Virus record (IMG/VR): IMGVR_UViG_3300044644_000679
Span: 1 to 64,000 of that record
Strand: one strand, 5' to 3'
From: a virus
Length of the DNA: 64,000 nucleotides
In this document: positions 34,310 through 42,967 of the stretch, piece by piece
Numbering within the stretch: the first letter of the stretch is position 1
How the letters are laid out: each line of letters starts with the position of its first letter
Notes under the pieces: model-generated
What the model was told of the DNA's origin: nothing
What the model saw: the letters and a program-made list of their open reading frames with translations, nothing else
The model's database searches: none
Translations under genes and position numbers: made by a program

Positions 34310-34875
34310 TATAATTCCCAAACTATTTGATAGCCATCAAAAATAGGATCTATACCTATGTTCTTCATAAATTGTTTAACGTATTTACCTTTACCGTGTC
34401 CATTTTCAAAATTGTCATCTACAGCAATTATAGTTCCGGCAGAACATGAAGGCCAAATACATAACAATTCCATAATATGGTGCATAGATGATGGGTGAGG
34501 ATTGTTATGATCAAAATCGTAAGAATCTAGATACAAAAGATCTACTGTTTTGTTTATTTCTCTCAACTGTTTATTCATATGAAATAAATAAGAAACTGAA
34601 TCAGAACATATAAGACTTATATTTTTAGTTATACTTTTTGCTAATTCTATATTATATGGATTTATATCTATTGAATAACATTGACCTTTATTGTCTTGAA
34701 TAAACTTATCAAATATTACAGTTGACATTCCAGCACCGTAATCATTTACTTGTCTTACACAGCCAGTTTCTATAATCAACGGACTATCTTTTTTTGATAA
34801 TTTGTCAATCATCAATTGAAAAGATTCTTTGCGTAATCCATTATTGTTTATTATTTCTTGTAATTCCAGTTCCAT
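34309..34875 (-). CDS. Class I SAM-dependent methyltransferase-like protein
   Basis: A 188-residue Rossmann-like protein (Methyltransf_24 style). PLIIETGCVRQVNDYGAGMS is the SAM-binding glycine loop, CYSIDINPYNIELAK motif II, and DLLYLDSYDFD plus GTIIAVDDNF later strands. Substrate unknown; related proteins often act on sugars. It overlaps genes on both sides by a single base pair or so. Confidence 0.75.
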   Translation of the reverse strand: MELELQEIINNNGLRKESFQLMIDKLSKKDSPLIIETGCVRQVNDYGAGMSTVIFDKFIQDNKGQCYSIDINPYNIELAKSITKNISLICSDSVSYLFHMNKQLREINKTVDLLYLDSYDFDHNNPHPSSMHHIMELLCIWPSCSAGTIIAVDDNFENGHGKGKYVKQFMKNIGIDPIFDGYQIVWEL

Positions 34876-35918
34876 TAAATGCTCCTATCAAAGTGTACCC
34901 TATTAACTTTAACAAATTCTGCACATTTTGGAAGGTCTTTTATACTATCTGCCCCAACATATGCACAAGCACTTCTGATACCACCCAATATATCATCAAT
35001 GACATCTGATACCTCACCCTTATATTCTACCGTCTTAACGCGACCTTCACTGGCCCTATAATTTTTAATTCCACCATATTTTTCCTGTGCTGCATGGGAA
35101 CTCATCCCATAGAATGTTAAAACCCTACTACCGTTTATATGACTCCATTCTCCACTGCATTCCTCTGTACCAGCAATCATGCCTCCAAGCATAACAAAGT
35201 CTGCACCAGCAGCAAATGCTTTTACAACGTCTGCTGGAGTCCTACAGCCACCATCTGCACAAATTAGACCCAAGTGCTTGTGTTGTGCTTTTAATCCATG
35301 GGCAGCGTGAGAGCATTCATTAATTGCTGATAATTGAGGATATCCTACTCCAGCTTTTAGTCTTGTTGTACATGCTGATCCCGGCCCAATTCCAACCTTA
35401 ACAATATCAACGCCACCGTGAAGAATTAATTCATGAACCATTTCGGGAGTACATACATTGCCAGCCATTATAACGGGCCTAGTTCCAAACTTCTCCCTTA
35501 TTTTTGCACAGTGGTCTACAAACTTATCTGTATATCCATTAGCAACATCAATACAGATATTTGGTATATCTTCTATTCTATCAACTATCTTCCTAAGTTT
35601 GCTGACTTCTTCATCATTAATTCCCATGCTATACCAAAATGTATTTAGATCTTGGAGATTTTCTATATAATCTTCTATATTATAATGTTTGTGTAGGCAT
35701 GTGATACAATTTTTCTTTGATAGAGATTCTGCCATTTCGAATGTGCCAGTGGTATCCATATTCGCGGCCATTATAGGAACACCACTCCACTCCAAAGATG
35801 AGTGAAAAAATTTAAACGTTCTTTTTACATCGACCAAGGACCGTGAGGCGGCTCGGGATCTCTGTGGAACGAGTAATACATCATCGAAATCAAGTTTTGT
35901 ATCGTTATTAATATTCAT
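34875..35918 (-). CDS. guaC: GMP reductase (IMPDH/GMPR family)
   Basis: A 347-residue TIM-barrel enzyme, the same length as E. coli GuaC, reducing GMP to IMP with NADPH. The catalytic Cys183 lies in GPGSACTTR. Other family signatures are LDFDDVLLVPQRS, the CADGGCRTPADVVKAFAAGAD phosphate region (split by a residue), and YGMSSHAAQ. There is no CBS domain, favouring GMP reductase over IMP dehydrogenase. It would draw guanine nucleotides toward IMP, unusual for a phage. Confidence 0.88.
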   Translation of the reverse strand: MNINNDTKLDFDDVLLVPQRSRAASRSLVDVKRTFKFFHSSLEWSGVPIMAANMDTTGTFEMAESLSKKNCITCLHKHYNIEDYIENLQDLNTFWYSMGINDEEVSKLRKIVDRIEDIPNICIDVANGYTDKFVDHCAKIREKFGTRPVIMAGNVCTPEMVHELILHGGVDIVKVGIGPGSACTTRLKAGVGYPQLSAINECSHAAHGLKAQHKHLGLICADGGCRTPADVVKAFAAGADFVMLGGMIAGTEECSGEWSHINGSRVLTFYGMSSHAAQEKYGGIKNYRASEGRVKTVEYKGEVSDVIDDILGGIRSACAYVGADSIKDLPKCAEFVKVNRVHFDRSI

Positions 35919-35929
35919 TATTTACTCCA

Positions 35930-35966
35930 AGAAAAAACCGACAGGGGAATTTCTTCCCCCATCGGA
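35930..35966 (-). terminator. Intrinsic terminator after rIIB
   Basis: Minus-strand hairpin CCGATGGGG ... CCCCTGTCGG followed by six T. It would attenuate reading from rIIB into guaC. Confidence 0.82.
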
Positions 35967-35978
35967 TTTAACACACAA

Positions 35979-36848
35979 TCAAACACTAACAGCCTGCCTA
36001 CGCTTGGAAAGAACTCTATTAAGTCTATCCATCTTTGCCGTAACCTCAACAACCCAATCCCGGTTACGCTTCTTACGATTAACATGTTCAATATCATCAC
36101 CGGTCATATGAACAACCTTATCGAAAATGCTATCAAATTCAGATACAACTTCATATCGACAAGTGCGAAGCTTTTGAAACTTAGAGTCATTTGGTACGCT
36201 AACAACATCGCGTGGATTAACCTTGCAAATCATTAGACGATTGCCACCGCCATCATTATCGTTATCAATATCAATGCCGCCATAACTCTTAGCATAATCA
36301 ATAGCACCAACGTGTAGACCCTTACCACAACCGTTGTCACGATTGCTGTCTACCTTACTACGCTGGACTTCGCAAATAGAACCAACGCGATTGTCAAAAG
36401 TGCCGGAATAAATATCCTTGTAGTCTTCGCGTACAGCCTTATAGGACAAGAAACAACCATCATATGTGATAGGCATGTTCTTGTTTTCCATAAAGTCGAA
36501 CAACTCAATAACAGCATGGTCAGATGGATTCTGACTAAGATTATCAAGGAAATTCAACATAGGCTCAAAAGGAAAACCTTGCTTAATCATATCAAGGATT
36601 GTTCCAGTAAACATATCGGGCATCTTAATTCCATCCCAACTCAAGCCACCATCTTGGCAATTTACATATCCATCGCAGTAAGCATTAACATGCGAAATGA
36701 TATCGTAAGAAGCCTCAAAGTGTTCGACATTGTTATTCTTAAGATGATTAATTAACTTATTATAGTTAGGGTGGGACTTGCCGAAGCAGTATGCCTGACC
36801 ACTAACAACCGCAGTAACAGTACCGTCATTTGCAATAATGTATTTCAT
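35979..36848 (-). CDS. rIIB: rIIB-like protein
   Basis: A 289-residue protein resembling phage RIIB: an N-terminal MKYIIANDGTVTAVVSGQ, then ELFDFMENKNMPITYDGCFL and YKAVREDYKDIYSGTFDN, and GCGKGLHVGAIDYAKSYGG. In T4, rIIA and rIIB act at the membrane in lysis control and exclusion of host defences. It is separated from rIIA by about 30 bp, and AAGGAGACATAAC precedes its ATG. A TATAAT-like hexamer lies before it. Confidence 0.87.
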   Translation of the reverse strand: MKYIIANDGTVTAVVSGQAYCFGKSHPNYNKLINHLKNNNVEHFEASYDIISHVNAYCDGYVNCQDGGLSWDGIKMPDMFTGTILDMIKQGFPFEPMLNFLDNLSQNPSDHAVIELFDFMENKNMPITYDGCFLSYKAVREDYKDIYSGTFDNRVGSICEVQRSKVDSNRDNGCGKGLHVGAIDYAKSYGGIDIDNDNDGGGNRLMICKVNPRDVVSVPNDSKFQKLRTCRYEVVSEFDSIFDKVVHMTGDDIEHVNRKKRNRDWVVEVTAKMDRLNRVLSKRRQAVSV

Positions 36849-36876
36849 GTTATGTCTCCTTAAACTTATTATAGCG

Positions 36877-39009
36877 TCACAGTGAGTTAAGAACAGTTTG
36901 GGCCTTCAGGCCCGATTCAATAGTATCGATATAGTCAGCAACAAGCTTCCTATCAGCATCATTCCAAGGAATCGAAAGCAGTCTGAGCATAGGATACTTC
37001 TTCATTTCCTTGTCAAACTTGCTAGCGAACTTATTATCATCGAGTTTCACATCGCTAAAACTAACCTTCTCAACATTGGGCAACATCTTTGACATGCTGT
37101 AAATCATATTCATTTCTGTTGCAATGTTATTAATGTTGGAGCAATATTCGTTGTATTCATTAATGATGTTCTTGACTTCGCTATTAGAAGTCATCGTAAT
37201 GATATCCTTCCATCGATCATATCGCTCATTTGAAAGTGGAACCCTACGATTAACATTAATAATATTTTGCTTGTTGGTCTTTGTGGCATGATCAAAAACT
37301 TTTTCAAGTACGTTAACACCACGGGTCCAGTTACCACGCTCATCAAGCTTCCTATTCTTTACAACGGATGGCTTGACAATATAAAACGTAGCATCTTCAA
37401 CCATGTCAGAGTGATTCTTGCAAACATATTCAAGTACATTTTCAAGAAAACTGACATCAACTTCGTGAGAATCAATTTCAACAGAACCCTTAGACTCTGT
37501 GAAATAGTGAGCATTCTCATACTTTACGCTCATGTTGCAATCCTCAAAGCGACCAGTTTCTTCATTGAAAACCCGTGCCTGTACAACTGGACCAGAGTTT
37601 GTAAACCCATAACTAGAACGATTGTAATTAACTTTATCAAGAGTTGAAGTCAAGACAACATCTGTCCGATCAGCATCACCAAGGATACCATACAAACGGC
37701 AGTTGTCAATAGTCTCGCTTTCCTTAAGCTTGTAGACATAGCAAGCCTGAGAGCCACCGTTCTCTTTCATGTACTGACGAATTCGACTAACTCCACCCCT
37801 AGTAAGGTTATCAATAAAAAACTTTGTGTGAGTATTAAAGACAATACGCTCAACACCGTACTTAATATCAACCTTAGAACGATACTGGGACTTTTCCATC
37901 AAGTTAATACCACTATCTTTAGCATTGATATACTCTCCAGCAACGCTATCAAAAAGCTTCATATCATTCCAAGTGATAGACTTTTGAAGAGACTGAACAG
38001 CAGTATTGATAGACGAACACTGATTGCTAATCTGAACATACTTCATACGGGCCTTAAACAAAGAAGGCTGGCTAGCAATTTGTTCTTCAATCTTAACAGC
38101 AATCTCGTTAATGATATTATCAATCATGCTAAGAATATTCTTTTTAGTGTCTCGACTATATGAAAGAGACTCACGACTAGGAGTAATGTCAACATCTCCA
38201 ATATTCACAAAGATTCTCAGTCCGTTAGAATACTCAATAAATTCACGATGACGTTGGAAAGACTTGTCACCATTAGCAGTAAACTGGTTAACGTCAATTG
38301 GGTATGAGATCTGACCCATCACAATAAGATTCTCTCTGGCATTGTCATCAAAGTACCAGTTGGTTCCAGCCAGAACCTTATCAATGCTACGGAATGAGGG
38401 CTTATAAGCCACAAAGTTTGGCTTTACCTTGAAATGTTCATAAACATGGTGCGATTCATGTTGAAATCGGTTGATATCATACTCATTCACATTGATAGAA
38501 ACCTTGATACCATTCTGTTCGCTGGTATCAGACTCGTCCATCAAAGAGAAGACGGGACTGCCGCTCTCATCCTTATAGGCAGTATAAAGCCTACGAGTAC
38601 CATCAAGATAAGCCTCAACGGTAAAACTATCGGAGTATGCAAAGGGAGCCTTGCTACCCAGACCAAGACAACCAACCGCATCATTGCTATTATTTCGGGT
38701 GCTACGGAAATACGTAGTATAGAGTTGCATACAGTTTTCATGATCCATGCTAGTGCCGTAGTCACGAATAGAGAATACGGGCGAGATGGCGGTGGGGATA
38801 TGAACGTCAAAAGGTACGTTTGCCTTGCCAGCCTCAACGTGAGAATCGTAGGCATTAGTAGAGAGTTCACGAACAACTGCGAGAATCTTGTTAGAATAAA
38901 GACCGTCAGAAAGGATAAAGAATGCCTTAGACGATGCTTCGATGCTGAACTTGGACTCTTCAAACTGACCGGACTTCTCAATAACGTTCGTACTAGCGTG
39001 AAGTTTCAT
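36877..39009 (-). CDS. rIIA: rIIA-like protein (GHKL ATPase fold)
   Basis: A 710-residue protein. The N-terminal 200 residues form a GHKL ATPase site: VVRELSTNAYDSHVEAG (N box), FSIRDYGTSM (G1), GCLGLGSKAPFAYSD (G2), and NGIKVSINV. The rest is helical. Base composition is noticeably more G+C-rich than in the replication genes. Partner of rIIB; likely membrane-associated and early, since a strong sigma70-like promoter lies upstream. Confidence 0.9.
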   Translation of the reverse strand: MKLHASTNVIEKSGQFEESKFSIEASSKAFFILSDGLYSNKILAVVRELSTNAYDSHVEAGKANVPFDVHIPTAISPVFSIRDYGTSMDHENCMQLYTTYFRSTRNNSNDAVGCLGLGSKAPFAYSDSFTVEAYLDGTRRLYTAYKDESGSPVFSLMDESDTSEQNGIKVSINVNEYDINRFQHESHHVYEHFKVKPNFVAYKPSFRSIDKVLAGTNWYFDDNARENLIVMGQISYPIDVNQFTANGDKSFQRHREFIEYSNGLRIFVNIGDVDITPSRESLSYSRDTKKNILSMIDNIINEIAVKIEEQIASQPSLFKARMKYVQISNQCSSINTAVQSLQKSITWNDMKLFDSVAGEYINAKDSGINLMEKSQYRSKVDIKYGVERIVFNTHTKFFIDNLTRGGVSRIRQYMKENGGSQACYVYKLKESETIDNCRLYGILGDADRTDVVLTSTLDKVNYNRSSYGFTNSGPVVQARVFNEETGRFEDCNMSVKYENAHYFTESKGSVEIDSHEVDVSFLENVLEYVCKNHSDMVEDATFYIVKPSVVKNRKLDERGNWTRGVNVLEKVFDHATKTNKQNIINVNRRVPLSNERYDRWKDIITMTSNSEVKNIINEYNEYCSNINNIATEMNMIYSMSKMLPNVEKVSFSDVKLDDNKFASKFDKEMKKYPMLRLLSIPWNDADRKLVADYIDTIESGLKAQTVLNSL

Positions 39010-39054
39010 AATTGCTAATCTCCTAAAAAGTGCTTAAGTGCTGTGTGTACTTTG

Positions 39055-39082
39055 AGTATACCAGAGTTATCGGCAGTGTCAA
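39055..39082 (-). promoter_or_regulatory. Strong sigma70-like promoter for rIIA-rIIB
   Basis: Minus strand: TTGACA, 16 bp, TATACT with TGG just before the -10. It lies about 45 bp before rIIA. Confidence 0.85.
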
Positions 39083-39102
39083 GCGGCCAGTTTAATTTTT
39101 TT

Positions 39103-39405
39103 TCAACGGTTGTCTTCTACACAGAAAGATATGGGTTCTAATGCAAAGTCAACTAAATGACCATCAATATATTCTGCCCATTCATCAATAAAAGATCCTA
39201 TGGTATCTATATCATCTGTGCAATATCTATATGAATTATAATCGTTTATAGAATCATCCCAAATCACTATAGAGTCATTGGTCACTTCTACATTCTTTAT
39301 ATTTTCTTTGAAGTGCTTTGCTGCTAATAACTCAAGTGGTGAATACCTATTATCACGCATAGCACGAATAATATCACTTTCACTCATTTCAAGCTTGATT
39401 TTCAT
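39103..39405 (-). CDS. Hypothetical protein
   Basis: A 100-residue acidic protein; the ATG overlaps the thyX stop (ATGA). The middle reads SYRYCTDDIDTIGSFIDEWAE. No domain recognised. Confidence 0.68.
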   Translation of the reverse strand: MKIKLEMSESDIIRAMRDNRYSPLELLAAKHFKENIKNVEVTNDSIVIWDDSINDYNSYRYCTDDIDTIGSFIDEWAEYIDGHLVDFALEPISFCVEDNR

Positions 39406-40037
39406 TTCCAATCCAAAGCCTCACTAATTGTAGGGAATTGTTGTACAAAAATTTCTTTGCATCCATTCGCTATATCCATATGTTCCTTCTGAGTACCGCT
39501 TTTTTCTCTTAGTGCTATATACGTAATCCATGATCTGACATTTCCAGAAACATAAAGTCTGGTAGGAGTTGCTAGTGGTAATACAAACCTAGCACACTCT
39601 TTAGCCACCCCGTCTTTAATCATGTCATCGTATATTGATTTTGTTTTAGCGAAATGCTCACGAATTTTTGTATTCCATTTAACTCGTACTTCATCGCTAA
39701 TGTCATCTATACTGTTTTGTCTATTTTTAGTATCTTGACGGCGAAGTTCAAATAACGGAATGTCTTCTGCTAACAATGCTGTATCGGCATAACGTTGGCT
39801 AAACTCTTGAAAAGTAAAGCTTCTGTGTCTTAGAATCTGAGCAGCAATACCTCTTGTTGTATTAATTTCAACAGTCATAAAGCCGTGCTCAAAAATACTC
39901 CAATGCTGATGCTCAATACAATATTTCAAAAGTTTAGCATAGTTATCGTTATCTTGTCCTTTTGGATTTGATACTCTAGCACAATATGCCATTAATTTTT
40001 CTGCATCGGGAGTAACGCTAATTAATTTTACATTCAT
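39402..40037 (-). CDS. thyX: Flavin-dependent thymidylate synthase ThyX
   Basis: A 211-residue enzyme making dTMP from dUMP with FAD, methylene-THF and NADPH. The signature RHRx7S is present (R70-H71-R72 ... S80). The C-terminus holds the conserved RLYVSGNVRSWITYIALR. It completes a dCMP/dUTP-to-dTMP route with the dCMP deaminase and dUTPase in this window. Confidence 0.95.
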   Translation of the reverse strand: MNVKLISVTPDAEKLMAYCARVSNPKGQDNDNYAKLLKYCIEHQHWSIFEHGFMTVEINTTRGIAAQILRHRSFTFQEFSQRYADTALLAEDIPLFELRRQDTKNRQNSIDDISDEVRVKWNTKIREHFAKTKSIYDDMIKDGVAKECARFVLPLATPTRLYVSGNVRSWITYIALREKSGTQKEHMDIANGCKEIFVQQFPTISEALDWK

Positions 40038-40534
40038 GTTTTTTCTCTATTAAATTTATCTGTTCTAGTTTCCCACCAAAAATGCGCCATTGTTGTATCG
40101 CCATCAAAATATATTGGACAAAAATCTGGACGAAAAACGCTATTAAGATCACAGGCTATGCAAGTAAAAAATAATTGAGATCTTGGATAACCATAATCTA
40201 AAAGTTTTTGTTCTATTTTCTTAAAATTATTTCCACTGAGACATCCGCTATCTACTACAATTAAGATATAGTATGGATCTAATTGATTTGGATGAATAAA
40301 TGCTTCAAACTCATCTTTATATGGAATATTAACGGGTTCTATATCTATAGGCTCATCTTTATTTGATAATTTATGAGATATTAATTGAGCCACAAGCCCA
40401 GAATATTCATAACTTAATTGTAATATACCTATGCGACTAGACAAGTTAATAAGACTATTATGACGAATTTCATCGCATATTTTATCTATACATTTGGTTT
40501 CCCATTCTCTATCAATAAATAAACTATTTTTCAT
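40034..40534 (-). CDS. Possible phosphoribosyltransferase-fold protein
   Basis: A 166-residue protein. The segment ILIVVDSGCLSGNNFKKIEQ followed by FFTCIACD recalls the PRPP-binding loop and following strand of type I phosphoribosyltransferases, but the usual acidic pair is D-S rather than D-D. It overlaps thyX by 4 bp, so a nucleotide-salvage role would fit. Assignment is tentative. Confidence 0.55.
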   Translation of the reverse strand: MKNSLFIDREWETKCIDKICDEIRHNSLINLSSRIGILQLSYEYSGLVAQLISHKLSNKDEPIDIEPVNIPYKDEFEAFIHPNQLDPYYILIVVDSGCLSGNNFKKIEQKLLDYGYPRSQLFFTCIACDLNSVFRPDFCPIYFDGDTTMAHFWWETRTDKFNREKT

Positions 40535-40739
40535 TATACTCTCTTTGGTGATCTAGCCACTTACCATTCGTATGATGATTAAATATTGCCCTAGCCAGTT
40601 TACTAACGCTTGGAGCAGCACCGCTACCGCTAATAGAATTATCACTAGATTTTGCCCAATAATACTGAGCATCGTCTTTATCTTTAATAGTCTCATATCC
40701 AAGACCTTTGGCCCACGATCTTATTTCTGTCCAAGTCAT
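40524..40739 (-). CDS. Small hypothetical protein
   Basis: A 71-residue protein starting MTWTEI, a start also seen in two tiny genes at 55366 and 55550. It overlaps both neighbours. No known domain. Confidence 0.65.
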   Translation of the reverse strand: MTWTEIRSWAKGLGYETIKDKDDAQYYWAKSSDNSISGSGAAPSVSKLARAIFNHHTNGKWLDHQREYNEK

Positions 40740-41083
40740 TTTTGTAATTGGTCTTCTGACCTTACCTTTTGCTTGTGGGAATACCCACTAGAAAATCCAG
40801 ACATAAATGCTTCTTTTAAAAGCGGAATATCACTCTTCATTATGTTCTGGTTTTGTAGCCAATCGATGAACATTTTATCTTCGTCGCAAAGTTCTGGCCC
40901 ACATAATTCATTATACCTATACTTTATGGTATTAAACATACTGTCTATGCATATAAAGTAGAAGTCATCTTTTATACAAGAATTTTCAAAATTCTGATGC
41001 CATCCAGATATTACCACAATATCTCCAGAATGGGTGTAAATTTTATCACCAATTTTTATACGCAAGGCTTCTTTAAATATCAT
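40736..41083 (-). CDS. Hypothetical protein
   Basis: A 115-residue protein; the first half (ALRIKIGDKIYTHSGDIVVI) looks like a small beta barrel. It overlaps the next gene by 4 bp and the glycosyltransferase-like gene by 11 bp. Confidence 0.66.
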   Translation of the reverse strand: MIFKEALRIKIGDKIYTHSGDIVVISGWHQNFENSCIKDDFYFICIDSMFNTIKYRYNELCGPELCDEDKMFIDWLQNQNIMKSDIPLLKEAFMSGFSSGYSHKQKVRSEDQLQK

Positions 41084-41720
41084 ATAATTTTTCTTTTGCT
41101 ATTATCTCATAATATTCTGGAGTAAATTCGCCTTTTCTCATAGCTTCATTGTACCAAGGCGTATCTTGTTTGTCAAACAGTATTCTGTGTTGCATACTGC
41201 TATTTAATCTTTTAGACCCATTTACCTCAAATTCCCAAGGGTTTTCTGAACCGTGGTTGATCAAGCAAGATTTAAAAAACTCTTTATTCCATATAGAAGC
41301 TTGCATTGATATTGTATATAAACTATGCTGACGCAATGCATACATGTTTCCTATTATATGAAACTTATTATATAATCTACTATCTTCATGAATTCCTAAT
41401 CTATTTATTCCCTGCCGACATATTTGAATATACATATCAAATTGTGACTTTGGTATAGTTTTTCTCAAAAAATAATCATCCTGTAACCATAATACGTACT
41501 CTGTATCGACTCTATCTAGAGCATACTTTAGACAATCTGAATAAGGTATTTTGCCCGGTAAAATAGATTTAAAACCATAGTCGTTAAATTCTAGGGTTTC
41601 TGATAAAAAATATCTTGGAATATCTATATTGTGGTCCCAGTATCTGTTGAATAATAGACCAAATTTGTTCCATAGGAAATTGTATTTATCGCAAGTGCCG
41701 ACTAATAAAGTAATGTCCAT
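41073..41720 (-). CDS. Glycosyltransferase-like protein
   Basis: A 215-residue protein. DITLLVGTCDKYNFLWNKF opens the GT-A fold, and EYVLWLQDDYFL supplies a DD metal-binding motif. The C-terminal half contains the acceptor region. Short for a GT2 enzyme. It is divergently arranged with the plus-strand gene at 41782. Confidence 0.7.
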   Translation of the reverse strand: MDITLLVGTCDKYNFLWNKFGLLFNRYWDHNIDIPRYFLSETLEFNDYGFKSILPGKIPYSDCLKYALDRVDTEYVLWLQDDYFLRKTIPKSQFDMYIQICRQGINRLGIHEDSRLYNKFHIIGNMYALRQHSLYTISMQASIWNKEFFKSCLINHGSENPWEFEVNGSKRLNSSMQHRILFDKQDTPWYNEAMRKGEFTPEYYEIIAKEKLYDI

Positions 41721-41730
41721 ATTGATTTTC

Positions 41731-41740
41731 GTGTATAATT
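41731..41740 (+). promoter_or_regulatory. GTGTATAAT promoter motif (plus strand)
   Basis: Reads GTGTATAATT about 42 bp upstream of the plus-strand gene at 41782, without a TTGACA-like -35. It matches the motif seen before other isolated genes. Confidence 0.55.
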
Positions 41741-41781
41741 GTAATGAGTACTCGATTTTAGAACCTTATAAGGAGATTTTT

Positions 41782-42150
41782 ATGCCTTTTTCACCAACAC
41801 AATCTGGTAACATGTTTCCCGGCAGAAACGTATTCTTCCCCGGCATTATAGCTGGTCCATCTACTGTCACTGGTACTAGTGGCATATTCATCCCATTTGC
41901 CGCATTAGAAAGTTATAATGTTGGTAATAGTGGTGAAATCGGAGAATTAGTATATTCAATAGTAGATAAGTTTGTAACTGGTTTAAACAATTTATCTGGT
42001 GTTCCTACGCTTGCAGATGATCTCCCAAGTAAGTTTAGTGCTTCAAGACAAACATCGTTAACTTCAGATAACACTGCCACAAAAACATACTCAATGAGTT
42101 TTGATCTTAATGTTTCAAGTGCCAAGTATGATCTACAAAGCGAAGCATGA
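41782..42150 (+). CDS. Small plus-strand protein, possible virion component
   Basis: A 122-residue protein, one of only three plus-strand genes. AAGGAG lies 7 bp before the ATG. The sequence is rich in Gly, Ser, Thr and Pro at the start (FSPTQSGNMFPGRNVFFPG) and has no signal or membrane segment. It has its own promoter motif and terminator, making a self-contained cassette facing the rest of the operon. Virion decoration is a guess. Confidence 0.72.
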   Translation: MPFSPTQSGNMFPGRNVFFPGIIAGPSTVTGTSGIFIPFAALESYNVGNSGEIGELVYSIVDKFVTGLNNLSGVPTLADDLPSKFSASRQTSLTSDNTATKTYSMSFDLNVSSAKYDLQSEA

Positions 42151-42190
42151 TGGATAGGGTTTGATAGAGAACATACGTATGTTTGGTTAA

Positions 42191-42222
42191 GAGGGCGAAC
42201 TTTTAGTTCGCTCTCTTTTTTT
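42191..42222 (+). terminator. Intrinsic terminator of the plus-strand cassette
   Basis: Hairpin GAGGGCGAAC-TTTTA-GTTCGCTCTC followed by seven T on the plus strand. Its right arm overlaps the last codons of the converging protease gene. Confidence 0.88.
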
Positions 42223-42967
42223 GTATATGTGTCTTGATCCAATCTAAGAAGTTACTAATCCTCGTATGACAACCATCATCATTATACGTTGAGTCTGGCT
42301 TTTTGTCAAGGGTTGTGACACAAGAATTTATACCAGCCAATTTGCCATCTATAAATAAACCGCCGCCGCTATCCCCGCTACCTATTAAGAATTCAAGCTC
42401 TGTTCTATTTAATATAGAAGGACTGCAAATTAAAAGATCATTTTCTATTCTATCTATTTTATTTGATCCGCCCCTTTTTTTCTTGTCTCCATTCTGTATT
42501 CCAGTTATAAAAGTACCAGTTTTACCATAGCCAGCAATAGCGCATATTTTGTCAACTTCATTTGATTCTTCGTATAGCTTTGGATAAAATTCAAGCTCTA
42601 TGTCTGATGTTGTATGACATAATGCTATATCTGCAAATCCAAATTGCTTCTCTTCAAAGTTTTCATGGCATATAATTTCATCTATAACTATGATCTGTTT
42701 TTTCTTTTCGCTGTGTAAGAAAGCAAACTTAGAGTCTTTCACAACATGAGCCGCCGTTAATACCCAACGAGAATCTATAGCAACAGCAGAGGCTGAGAAT
42801 AAACCATCATTATTATAAGAACCCATTATCTCTAATACGCAATCAAATTTTTTACCATATTCAATATATTTTTCATCTGGAGTATTGGGGTCTATTGTGC
42901 CAGCATATATATTAGATATTAAACCAATAAGAAATCCAACTACGAGGTTGTTGATAAGTTTGTTCAT
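42203..42967 (-). CDS. Secreted trypsin-like serine protease
   Basis: A 254-residue S1-family protease. The start at 42967 gives a clean signal peptide (NNLVVGFLIGLISNIYAG); a longer frame to 43006 does not. The triad is visible: LTAAHV (His), FADIALC (Asp), GSGDSGGGLF (Ser). It should act outside the cytoplasm. It is shorter and closer to cellular trypsins than the two tail-associated proteases. It overlaps the upstream HNH gene by about 56 bp. Confidence 0.85.
   Translation of the reverse strand: MNKLINNLVVGFLIGLISNIYAGTIDPNTPDEKYIEYGKKFDCVLEIMGSYNNDGLFSASAVAIDSRWVLTAAHVVKDSKFAFLHSEKKKQIIVIDEIICHENFEEKQFGFADIALCHTTSDIELEFYPKLYEESNEVDKICAIAGYGKTGTFITGIQNGDKKKRGGSNKIDRIENDLLICSPSILNRTELEFLIGSGDSGGGLFIDGKLAGINSCVTTLDKKPDSTYNDDGCHTRISNFLDWIKTHIQKKRAN
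42281..42309 (-). promoter_or_regulatory. sigma70-like promoter inside the protease gene
   Basis: Minus strand: TTGACA, 17 bp, TATAAT near the 3' end of the protease gene. It could drive the glycosyltransferase-to-rIIA region below 41720 and would run antisense through the plus-strand gene. A chance match inside coding DNA cannot be excluded. Confidence 0.55.

Noticed and set aside
38434-39018. Plus-strand open frame over rIIA
   Set aside because: Shadow of the rIIA coding sequence with no ribosome site or recognisable domain.
42191-42222. Bidirectional terminator
   Set aside because: The T tract exists only on the plus strand; the minus strand continues CTCTTAACC.
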